Shown: one piece after another, positions 43,980-51,959 of the stretch | Layout of the letters: the number at the start of each line of letters is the position of its first letter | Numbering within the stretch: the first letter of the stretch is position 1 | Assembly (NCBI GenBank): GCA_900107185.1 | Contig: FNPA01000003.1 | Location: forward strand, 62,001 to 126,000 | Origin: Ruminococcaceae bacterium YAD3003 | Lineage (GTDB): Bacteria; Bacillota; Clostridia; Saccharofermentanales; Saccharofermentanaceae | Direction: 5' to 3' | DNA: 64,000 nucleotides | Program-made: the position numbers and the translations under genes | Notes under the pieces: model-generated | Told to the model about the DNA's origin: nothing | The model's input: only the letters and a program-made list of their open reading frames with translations | Databases searched by the model: none

Positions 43980-45056
43980 TTGGACTATCCTGACGAATCA
44001 AAAAACGAGAAAACTTCAGTTGAGAGCGCTCCTGTAGCGCGTAAGACTTTGTTGTCTGAGTTTAGAGGAACTCTCAAGAGATTTGACAGGTCCGGACAAG
44101 CTTCTCATAACCAGAATGCAGATTCTGCTCTGGGTTTTGAGCGCAATGCGGATCTGGTTCTGTCGAGTGAACAGTTGACCCGTGAGGTTTTGTCCAATAT
44201 AGCTGTTATTGCTTTTGTCGGTCCTTCAGGTACAGGTAAGAGTACTCGTGCCATAAAGGTTGCCCGTGATAACAATATATACTACATAATCGATGACGGA
44301 CTTCTTATCAACGGAAGCCGTATCGTTGCCGGCACATCTGCCAAAAAGGCCCCTACCAAGATGGAGTCCGTCAGACAGGCAATCTTCGTTGATCCTACCA
44401 GGTCTTCCGTGATGAGACGTGCCCTTATTGAATCTATGCCGAGAGCTCTCATGATCCTCGGCACATCAGATTCTATGCTCAGCAAGATCTGTGATAACCT
44501 CTGGCTTAATCAGCCCTCAATGCTCATCAGGATCGAAGATGTCTCGACTGAAGAAGAAAGACGTCTCGCTCGCAACACCAGAATGACTGAGGGTATGCAT
44601 ACGATCCCTGTTCCCAGCATGGAGATCAAGCATGAGTTTTCAGGTTATTTTTCTGATCCTTTCAGCAAGCTGAGGCAGAGATTCGACAGAGAGCGTGGTG
44701 TAACTCCTCTAGCTCCGGATTCGGACAGAACGGTCGTAAGACCCACATTCTCTTCTTTGGGTTCATATTCGATATCAGATGAGGCTATTTTGGATTTGAT
44801 CAAAATTGTACTGAAAGATGTTCCCGGCTTTGCTGAAGTTACATCATTTAAAACAGAGAAACAGACATTTGGCGTAATGATCAGTCTGGATCTTGCTCTT
44901 TACTACGGTTATGATGCCCAGAAAGTCCTTGAGACAGCCCAACAGCGTGTTGGAAGTGCTGTTGAGGAATTTACTTCTATAACTATGAACGGGGTAAACG
45001 TGCGTGCAAACAGGCTCATTCACCTGCCAAAGCCGCCGTTAGTGGAGGAAGCTTAA
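43980..45056 (+). CDS. P-loop NTPase fused to Asp23/YloU-like domain
   Basis: 358 residues. Start is a TTG at 43980 with AAAGGA upstream, 12 bases after yebC. The N-terminal 60 residues are polar. VIAFVGPSGTGKSTRAIKVA gives a Walker A loop at about 81-89, with RIEDVSTEEERRLARN further on; no classic kinase lid is evident. From about 265 the sequence matches the Asp23/YloU family (AILDLIKIVLKDVPGFAEV, YGYDAQKVLETAQQRVG). I know no named function for this combination; Asp23 proteins occur at the membrane in cell-envelope stress. The stop overlaps the DUF6062 start by one base (TAATG). Confidence 0.8.
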   Translation: MDYPDESKNEKTSVESAPVARKTLLSEFRGTLKRFDRSGQASHNQNADSALGFERNADLVLSSEQLTREVLSNIAVIAFVGPSGTGKSTRAIKVARDNNIYYIIDDGLLINGSRIVAGTSAKKAPTKMESVRQAIFVDPTRSSVMRRALIESMPRALMILGTSDSMLSKICDNLWLNQPSMLIRIEDVSTEEERRLARNTRMTEGMHTIPVPSMEIKHEFSGYFSDPFSKLRQRFDRERGVTPLAPDSDRTVVRPTFSSLGSYSISDEAILDLIKIVLKDVPGFAEVTSFKTEKQTFGVMISLDLALYYGYDAQKVLETAQQRVGSAVEEFTSITMNGVNVRANRLIHLPKPPLVEEA

Positions 45057-45817
45057 TGGAAAAAATATATATGATTCCTGTTAATGATGCTTATAACGAG
45101 ACATGCGGATGTCCTATCTGCAGACTTCGTGACAAAGCAGAGAATAATTATCTTGAGTATTATCTTGGTCCTTCATTAATGGAACCGGATACCAGAAAGA
45201 TAACTAACAAGACCGGCTTCTGCCCTGTTCACTGGGGAAAGCTTAATAAGGCTGTAACTAACAGATTGGGCCTTGGACTTGTTATGCATACTCATCTTAA
45301 AGATTATAACGAGGACTTAAATCCGAAACTTAAAGCTTCTATACCTGCTAAGGCAGGACTTATCAAAGGAAGAAGTTCTGATTATAAGCAGAAACTTAAT
45401 AACGTTGCTGATCTGATAGAAAAACGCATCGGCACCTGCCCTATCTGCGATAACCTCAATGAAGCTATGGGCCATTATATTGAAGTTATTTGCTGGATGT
45501 TCTCTCATGATAAAGATTTCAAAGAGAAATTCTTAAAGGCTGAGTTCCATTGTCTGCCTCATACAGCTTTGCTGTTAAGACAGGCAGCTAAACTCTCACA
45601 GAATGAAGCATCTGAATTTGTTGAAGCTTTATATGCTAATAACACAGAAACATTTGATTCCCTTATTTCTGATGTGGAATATTTCACTTTGAAGTTCGAC
45701 TACAGAAATACAGATAAGCCATGGGGAACCAGTAAGAATTCAATACAGCGTTCTATGCGTTTCTTGTCTTCTGACGGGAGGGATTTTGATGAACAACAAT
45801 CCAAGAAACAGTCTTGA
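45056..45817 (+). CDS. DUF6062 protein, cysteine-rich
   Basis: 253 residues of the DUF6062 type. Cys/His pairs (CGCPIC near residue 18, FCPVHW at about 59, CPICDN at about 129, HCLPH at about 168) suggest two zinc-binding treble-clef-like repeats in a helical protein. The two CPIC repeats indicate an internal duplication. Function unknown. Coupled to the P-loop gene by a TAATG overlap and to the next gene by a 29-base overlap. Confidence 0.82.
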   Translation: MEKIYMIPVNDAYNETCGCPICRLRDKAENNYLEYYLGPSLMEPDTRKITNKTGFCPVHWGKLNKAVTNRLGLGLVMHTHLKDYNEDLNPKLKASIPAKAGLIKGRSSDYKQKLNNVADLIEKRIGTCPICDNLNEAMGHYIEVICWMFSHDKDFKEKFLKAEFHCLPHTALLLRQAAKLSQNEASEFVEALYANNTETFDSLISDVEYFTLKFDYRNTDKPWGTSKNSIQRSMRFLSSDGRDFDEQQSKKQS

Positions 45818-46223
45818 GCAATTAGAACAGTTTTCAGACAATACAGTTCTTGAGCTGTCTCCTCAAAAGACTGAATCAGATTTAGGTTCAAAATATGTTT
45901 TGATCAAGCATGACTATTATTCATCAGATTCTGATAACGGCCGCGAATTGTTATCACGCTTTTTATCTGCGCTCTGTAATACTTCTTACAATTCGCTTAT
46001 TGTTTATCTCATAGACAAAGGCACTTTGTTGCTTGATAACGGTAATCCTCTCTACAATGAGATGGTAAACTTCATTGAAAGAGCTGACTCGGTTATAGCA
46101 GATAGTGACAGTATGGATTTTTATAACGTTGATTCATATAAGAATCCGAAAGTAGTATTGCAGCCGGCTGACTCAATAATTGAAGATCTGATTTATATTC
46201 CGGATATTTTAATTCTTGAATAA
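45789..46223 (+). CDS. DsrE-like (YedF C-terminal type) small protein, catalytic Cys absent
   Basis: 144 residues. YVLIKHDYYSSDSDNGRELL, then LIVYLIDKGTLLLD and VNFIERADSVIADSDSMDFY follow the DsrE-like domain at the end of YedF-type selenium/sulfur proteins, but the CGTCLDFY-type cysteine motif is replaced by SDSMDFY, and the N-terminal TusA-like domain is missing. So it is unlikely to transfer sulfur. ATG 45789 is used (GGGAGGG site); it lies inside the end of the DUF6062 gene. Last gene of the yebC operon before a strong terminator. Confidence 0.6.
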   Translation: MNNNPRNSLEQLEQFSDNTVLELSPQKTESDLGSKYVLIKHDYYSSDSDNGRELLSRFLSALCNTSYNSLIVYLIDKGTLLLDNGNPLYNEMVNFIERADSVIADSDSMDFYNVDSYKNPKVVLQPADSIIEDLIYIPDILILE

Positions 46224-46237
46224 AAAACAAACAAAAA

Positions 46238-46266
46238 AAGGCTGCAATTGCAGCCTTTCTTTTTGT
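46238..46266. terminator. Bidirectional terminator between the DsrE-like and PilX-like genes
   Basis: AAAGGCTGCAA and TTGCAGCCTTT form a perfect palindrome (46238-46259) with T-runs on both sides. Confidence 0.92.
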
Positions 46267-46294
46267 TGTTTGATTTACTTAACCAAAGTTTCTG

Positions 46295-48514
46295 TTAACG
46301 ATAGTAAATAATGTTGTTTACAGAGAACTTTGATGTAGCAACCTTCTGACCATGCTCATCGCTTTCAGCTAAAGGCTGAGGGCAATAAGGCATACAGAAC
46401 GCACCTGTAGTACCACTCTCTGAGAATCCAGCTGCTTCGATTCTTCCGTAAATGAACAACGGCAAATTGTTGTCGATATCATTTCTTGCAGCAAACTTTG
46501 ATCCTGAGCCGTAGAGACCAATATATGCTTCAAACATGCAGTGGTCACCGATCGAAAATTCATTTCCTCCAACACCAAAGACATAGCATGCAGGTCTGTT
46601 GTAGCTGTCATAAGCGTAAGGATACGTAATCTTTGTTGTTCCGTTACTCTTATAGTAATTTCCGCCCCAATCGCTCAATTCATCAGTATAAGCTGTTCCA
46701 CGGATGAATGAACCAATTGTTGATGCGTTTGTATAATATTTTGTGCCATCCGATTTTACATGCTGAACTGAGATAAAACCTGCAGAAGCAATGCAGCTTG
46801 TTTCTCTGTAGTTAGCACCTGACCATACGATGTCAGCACCCTGCTCAAGAATGAATACAACAGGAGACGGGTTCGTCTTAACATTGTAAACTGCAAATAC
46901 CAATGTACCGAGATTGAATGTTCCGTTTTCCTGGAAGTAGAAACGATACTGATCAGCCTTGCTGCCATCGATAGCAATAACGAAAGGTTTCTTATCGTTT
47001 GCTGCTACGGTACCAGGTGTGAAGTAATAATATCCAGGAGTTAAAGTTACAACACCGTTCGTTGCTTTGTCTGTGAGATTTTCTGTTGTCAAAGCAAACT
47101 TGTAAGAATTCGGAATAGCACCCGTAGGAGAACCATTTTGTCTGAGCCATGCAGGGAATGAAGCAGTTAAAGGTGTAGCCTCATACTCTGATCCTGCGGA
47201 GATTACAGATCCAGCTGTTTTCTTTGTGCCATCCTTAAGATATGTATCATAAGTAAGTGTTATATCAGTTGTAGCCATCTCGTAACCGTCAACACTGAAT
47301 GTTTTGAAGATAGTTTCAGCAGATGAAGGGAAAGATTCGTTTGCGTGACAGAAATCAGAAGCAGAATATCTCTTAAGGTTATCTGTTACGGAAAGCGAAA
47401 TACCATCTACAGCCTGGTTAGTAACTGTATAGTTGCCGGAATGCTTATTTGAGTTCTGTGCAGTAGCTGACGTATTTGCCGTAAAGAAAACATCACCAGT
47501 ATCCGGATCAACATTTTTGCTTACAAAGTAGCATGTCTTTGAATCAAGGATTGTCTTAATCTTGTCGCCGTCATCAGACTGATCATCCGCATCCTTGTTC
47601 TGAGCAGGTCTGTCCATGAATACCCAGTTTTTAGGTGTTCCGTCAGAATAGTTCGGGAAGTAGTTTGTTCCCCACTGGTTCGCACAGTTGCCACCGCTGT
47701 AAAGCAAAGCGGAATCACTTGTGCTATTGCCCAAGAAATAGAAGTCACCATAATAAGTGCAGGCACCTGATCCTGACCACATATATGAATCCAAATAAAT
47801 GTTATTACCGTGGAATACGTTACTACCACCGAACTGGGACTTAGAACCAGGTGCAAATACTACATCAGAATAGAAGACAGCACTTGAAGCATGCTCTTCG
47901 CCGTTACTTCTCAGCAAGATAGTATTGTCAGTAATATCAGTCTTAGCAGGGTTCCACATTCCTACACCGTTAGTGAAACGCAATTCGTGGTCATTAACGT
48001 CAGTGCCGATATCGATCTGGTTTCTGAAACGGTCACCATAGCTAGGACCGGAAGACTTAATATCAAGGTAAACTCTTACGCTCTCAACCTGATCTCCGAT
48101 GATTGTCTTGAAGTCAACAACTGCAACTTTCTTATTGGCATCTTTATAAAAGACATCCATATAAGTACAGTTGGTGTCATCTGTGGCTGACATTCCAGGA
48201 ACGCCCGCAACAACCATTCTGAGCTTCTGAGAATCATTGGACTTAGGTCCAACGCCATTTGCATTAAGCAACTGGTCCATCTGATAGTCATTGATTTCCT
48301 GCATCTGCAAAGCTTCGAGGAAAACTTCTGAAGCAGCAGTAACAGTAAGACGGGCCTGGCTCTGCAACGTGTTCTCGTATAAACGGCCTCTCGTTGCCTG
48401 AGTGAGCATCATGGCTGTTGAGATAAAGATAATTGCAAGTGCTAAAATGAGAACAACAACAATAAGTATTGATCCCTTCTTGCCCTTCTTCATCTTATTC
48501 ATTCTTTTAATCAT
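46295..48514 (-). CDS. Large PilX-like pilus-associated protein
   Basis: 739 residues. N-terminus KKGKKGSILIVVVLILALAI resembles PilX/GspK-type prepilins (basic leader, small residue, long hydrophobic helix); there is no Glu at +5, as is usual for that class. Ninety residues of helix (to about 80) lead to a large external region with aromatic, Gly, Ser and Asn-rich beta-like repeats (TYYGDFYFLGNSTSDSA, VTLTPGYYYFTPG, FVIAIDGS). It is a candidate tip adhesin or minor pilin. ATG 48514 has GGAAGG upstream. Its promoter shares sequence with the minor pilin promoter 13 kb away, which links the two loci. Confidence 0.75.
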   Translation of the reverse strand: MIKRMNKMKKGKKGSILIVVVLILALAIIFISTAMMLTQATRGRLYENTLQSQARLTVTAASEVFLEALQMQEINDYQMDQLLNANGVGPKSNDSQKLRMVVAGVPGMSATDDTNCTYMDVFYKDANKKVAVVDFKTIIGDQVESVRVYLDIKSSGPSYGDRFRNQIDIGTDVNDHELRFTNGVGMWNPAKTDITDNTILLRSNGEEHASSAVFYSDVVFAPGSKSQFGGSNVFHGNNIYLDSYMWSGSGACTYYGDFYFLGNSTSDSALLYSGGNCANQWGTNYFPNYSDGTPKNWVFMDRPAQNKDADDQSDDGDKIKTILDSKTCYFVSKNVDPDTGDVFFTANTSATAQNSNKHSGNYTVTNQAVDGISLSVTDNLKRYSASDFCHANESFPSSAETIFKTFSVDGYEMATTDITLTYDTYLKDGTKKTAGSVISAGSEYEATPLTASFPAWLRQNGSPTGAIPNSYKFALTTENLTDKATNGVVTLTPGYYYFTPGTVAANDKKPFVIAIDGSKADQYRFYFQENGTFNLGTLVFAVYNVKTNPSPVVFILEQGADIVWSGANYRETSCIASAGFISVQHVKSDGTKYYTNASTIGSFIRGTAYTDELSDWGGNYYKSNGTTKITYPYAYDSYNRPACYVFGVGGNEFSIGDHCMFEAYIGLYGSGSKFAARNDIDNNLPLFIYGRIEAAGFSESGTTGAFCMPYCPQPLAESDEHGQKVATSKFSVNNIIYYR

Positions 48515-48606
48515 AAGAAGCACCTTCCTTCTTTATGGTCTGAACTTACTTATTTTATTGAGTTTGGCGAGAATACCCCGCACAATTCTCCTTATTTGCT
48601 AAGCCT

Positions 48607-48635
48607 ATTTTATGTCATATCCATTCAAATTTCAA
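48607..48635 (-). promoter_or_regulatory. Promoter of the PilX-like gene
   Basis: TTGAAA (48635-48630), 17-base spacer, TAAAAT (48612-48607) on the minus strand, leader about 92 bases. Confidence 0.8.
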
Positions 48636-48660
48636 CAGAAAATTCTAATTTTGCTAACTT

Positions 48661-48681
48661 TTTTTACATAGTTTGTTAACA
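48661..48681 (-). promoter_or_regulatory. Shared upstream element, PilX-like promoter
   Basis: The plus strand carries GTTTGTTAACA (48671-48681), identical to 35370-35380 at the minor pilin promoter and at nearly the same distance from the AAATTTCAACAG block (48627-48638). Confidence 0.6.
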
Positions 48682-48694
48682 TTTTATTCATAAA

Positions 48695-49681
48695 TTATGT
48701 TTCCTTCTCTATTTCGGGCTTTGGAGCAGGTGCCCCCTTCTCTCCAAACTTGTCAAATTCCTCTTTTTTGGAAGCTACAAGCCAGTAATCATTTTGGGTC
48801 GCAAATCTCATTACTGAAGCAGAATAATAGTTCCCGGCCTTGTTTTTCTTTACCCTTGTTCTGGAAAATAACTCGCCGTGTTCTCTGCACGCAAATAACC
48901 CATATTGTGACTTGCGGATCCTGAATGTCGGAATTCTGACTGTCAGTTTGGCGCCACACAATGGACAGTTGTTCATAAATCTGTTTGCAGAAGCAAATGC
49001 TGTAACACTGTCCAGGCATTCCGGACCGACGAAACTGAAATCTGACGGTACATCAGGATCAATCGATGAGCTTGATATTGCAGAGATAACCTCTGACGGC
49101 TTGTTATGTTTAAATATCTCCTCGAAAACCGCACCCGTATAATGGGCATCTGCAGTAGCACTATGGAATATCTCATTCTTATCTATATTATAAAAATCTA
49201 CCGCAGCCTCTACACTTCTCTGTGAACCCTGAAGACCGGCAAACAAAGAGAAAATAGGCTGGAGATCTAAAAAGAACATATTAAGTTTCGAATCCATTTC
49301 GAAGAATTCAAGATTCATCTTAAGCATGGAAGGATCAGAACTGCCCCATCCTACCAAAATAGAATCACCACAAAAATCCCTGAATTGTGAATAAGCATCC
49401 GCAAAAGAAATACCATTCAACAGATCGGCATTCTTTTTATGGGTTACTTTTTTAACGTGATAATGAAGCTTTGTATATTTAACAGGAGTAATATCAGCTG
49501 AAAATGCGTTTCTGTAAATCAGTTCGCCATTGTCATATACATATTTTAAAGCGCCGATCTCAATGATCTCGCCTGTAAGTTTGCTGACATCGAAGGGGTA
49601 TTCCTTGCCAGGCATAGGCTGGTTCCATTCCATATCAAATACGACAAATTCTGTGCCGTCTGTTATCTTTTTGCTAAGCAT
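48695..49681 (-). CDS. DEDDh 3'-5' exonuclease-like protein with C-terminal zinc ribbon
   Basis: 328 residues. The exonuclease fold has FDMEWNQP (DxE), LVGWGSSDPSML (second Asp) and HSATADAHYTG (His plus last Asp), so the four acidic residues and the His of the DEDDh class are all there. It is like KapD/ERI-type enzymes that trim RNA or DNA. After residue 240 CPLCGAKL and a later ACREHG suggest a zinc-binding module of unknown purpose. The ATG overlaps the end of the YfhO-like gene by 8 bases (ATGCTTAG). Confidence 0.82.
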   Translation of the reverse strand: MLSKKITDGTEFVVFDMEWNQPMPGKEYPFDVSKLTGEIIEIGALKYVYDNGELIYRNAFSADITPVKYTKLHYHVKKVTHKKNADLLNGISFADAYSQFRDFCGDSILVGWGSSDPSMLKMNLEFFEMDSKLNMFFLDLQPIFSLFAGLQGSQRSVEAAVDFYNIDKNEIFHSATADAHYTGAVFEEIFKHNKPSEVISAISSSSIDPDVPSDFSFVGPECLDSVTAFASANRFMNNCPLCGAKLTVRIPTFRIRKSQYGLFACREHGELFSRTRVKKNKAGNYYSASVMRFATQNDYWLVASKKEEFDKFGEKGAPAPKPEIEKET

Positions 49682-51959
49682 TTGTTTTGTTCCCTTCGCC
49701 GCTTACTTCCTTTTTTCCATTATACCTTCGAATAACCGGAATGGCGACAAGGCATAGTGCTGCTGCCAGGCTGACGATAATGCCCGGAGTAATTCCGATG
49801 TTGTTGCTGACCAATGAAATTTCCACATTTTTAGTGGCTGCCGAATCAAATACCAGGGCAGTTCTTCCGCAGAAATCAAATGTACCGTAAGAAGCTCCGT
49901 TAACTTTTATGTCAGCATCGTCATAAGTAAAAGGCAGAATAACTGTATAAATGCGGTTCTCGTTAAATCCGTTAATGCTGAAGATGTCAGCATTGGTGCT
50001 GCCAGATGCAGATAACATCTCGTTATAAGCGTATTCGTTAAGATTGCAGACAGAAATAAAGCATGTCTCTTCCTCATCTGCACGAAGTGTGAGCCTGATT
50101 GAAAAATCAGATGAATCAGTCTGAAGTTCTGTAATAAACGGACCTGAGAATACTCTCTCATAATCGCCAACGTTTGTGTTTACTCTGACTGAAGCACCAT
50201 TTTTGGCATTACAGTATAAGAACACCCTGTCACCGATAAAGTCAGTAAAAGGAGTCAGTGTAAGTGAATTCCGGCCTCCCGAAAGCTTATACATATCGCT
50301 TCCGACAGGAGCAGCGCCGCTCGCTTCATCAACATTAACAAATACCGATTCAAAAAGAATCGAACCGGAAATCCTCTCTGAGATACAGTTAATATCTTCC
50401 AAAACTGACTGTTCACGTTCTTTTCTGCTCAAATTGGCAGGAACTAACAGGTATTGGTCATTCTCACTGATGGCAGGAAGATTAAAAGTTTCATCAAAAA
50501 TCAATTCAGAAGACGTATCTGAATTCTTATTTCCGCTGAAGTATTCTTCTGTAGCTGCGCTCGGGATAGTGTTGTTAAACATTATGAATGCGGCATTAAT
50601 GCCGACAAAGATAAATCCGAGAACAAGTATGACATACTTTGCTTTATTGGTGAGTTTATCTTTCGCGATGGCATATACCAGAACAGCATCCAAAACCATA
50701 GCCAAAAACGTTGAAATTGTAATAGGGCTCGCCAATGTGGTTCCTGCAGCATCTACTCCGGAAACGATCAGGAAGAATAACGGTATTATTCCAGCTGCTA
50801 TCATTCCGCCCCTGTCGAGACTCTTGAGATTCTTAAGACCGATTCCGGCAACAAAGAAGATTACCGTTCCGAGCATGATCAGTTTTGAAGAATTAACAAC
50901 AGGAGCAATTCCAAAAACGCTCACTGTTTCATTTACAAAGGAAGAACTGCATGTAACATGGATCACGGTAAGAACAGCAACTGCACAGACCTTAATCCTT
51001 ACGGGAATCTGTTCGTTCAGCGCGAAAGCCGCAACCGCAACAAGTGTCAGAATGCCCACATAAAATACCGGAATGCCAACAGAAGAGATGCTTCCTGAAC
51101 GGAGGAAATATGAGCCCCTGATAAGGTCAAAGAGCTTGTATGTCATTTTGGCGTTCTTGAAACTCTCTTTAACATTCACGCTGATATCCATTGCAGCCAT
51201 ACCCGGAATGGCAAAAGCCATATCCAGGATCAGACCGACAACCAATCCGGACAAGAGCTTGAGCCAGGAAGTAATTGTCATTGCAAAAGTACGGTAAAGA
51301 CTCAAGCACATCAGCAAACTGATGAAGATCATTGCAGGCACACCTGTTATCAAACCGAATCCGCCGGTAGCACAGAGTCCGAATGAACAAACACAAACCA
51401 GGACATATGCTTTCCATGTTCTTTTCTGTAGATAGGAATCAAAAGCAGACATAAGGACAGGAACCATTATTGCCATATTCATCACAGAAGAGAACTGTGC
51501 AGTAAGAACTATCTGTGAAGAGAAAGCATACATTACCGCAAGGAGTGCGGAAGGAAGCCTGTTAAGCTTAATATGCTCTGACATGAAATAGTACATGGCA
51601 GAACAGCAAAGGCCGAATCTGACGTAGTATCCGATAAGAAGGATAGTTTTGGAAGCTGCCGCTGGCATGATCAGAGCCAGATAGAAGAACAGATCCAAAT
51701 GAACAAACGTCAGGAGACGCCACAGATCTGTCTGGCCTACACCTGCCTTAATCATTCCGATATCTTCAATTGCATGGTCAATGCCGCGGAGAAGATTCTC
51801 ATTTAACTCTTCTGAACGCATAGAGAGTCCTGTCGGCAAAATCTTGCCGGGCTCTACATGAAGTCCGATATTAAGTGCTACTGCAGCAATTGCAATTGCT
51901 GCAAGGAAGCAAAACACAATACCATCTAATCTTTTGAGCTTCCCGTTAGTCTTTATCAT
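49674..51959 (-). CDS. YfhO-family multi-spanning membrane protein, copy 1
   Basis: 761 residues from Met 51959 (the frame goes back to 51980; GGAGG is well placed for 51959 or 51962). About 12 membrane helices to about 470, then an external C-terminal domain of beta type and one last helix. The LSMRSEELNENLLRGIDHAI segment and the general layout match the YfhO family, membrane glycosyltransferases that decorate lipoteichoic or wall teichoic acid. The external DLYHQY-type motif seen in the other copy is replaced, so this is the diverged copy. Coupled to the upstream copy by a 14-base overlap. Confidence 0.78.
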   Translation of the reverse strand: MIKTNGKLKRLDGIVFCFLAAIAIAAVALNIGLHVEPGKILPTGLSMRSEELNENLLRGIDHAIEDIGMIKAGVGQTDLWRLLTFVHLDLFFYLALIMPAAASKTILLIGYYVRFGLCCSAMYYFMSEHIKLNRLPSALLAVMYAFSSQIVLTAQFSSVMNMAIMVPVLMSAFDSYLQKRTWKAYVLVCVCSFGLCATGGFGLITGVPAMIFISLLMCLSLYRTFAMTITSWLKLLSGLVVGLILDMAFAIPGMAAMDISVNVKESFKNAKMTYKLFDLIRGSYFLRSGSISSVGIPVFYVGILTLVAVAAFALNEQIPVRIKVCAVAVLTVIHVTCSSSFVNETVSVFGIAPVVNSSKLIMLGTVIFFVAGIGLKNLKSLDRGGMIAAGIIPLFFLIVSGVDAAGTTLASPITISTFLAMVLDAVLVYAIAKDKLTNKAKYVILVLGFIFVGINAAFIMFNNTIPSAATEEYFSGNKNSDTSSELIFDETFNLPAISENDQYLLVPANLSRKEREQSVLEDINCISERISGSILFESVFVNVDEASGAAPVGSDMYKLSGGRNSLTLTPFTDFIGDRVFLYCNAKNGASVRVNTNVGDYERVFSGPFITELQTDSSDFSIRLTLRADEEETCFISVCNLNEYAYNEMLSASGSTNADIFSINGFNENRIYTVILPFTYDDADIKVNGASYGTFDFCGRTALVFDSAATKNVEISLVSNNIGITPGIIVSLAAALCLVAIPVIRRYNGKKEVSGEGNKTNA

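Noticed and set aside
50176-51063. Plus-strand frame of 295 codons inside the YfhO-like gene
   Set aside because: It is the complement of a membrane protein, which gives long hydrophobic-looking shadows; no ribosome site or promoter.
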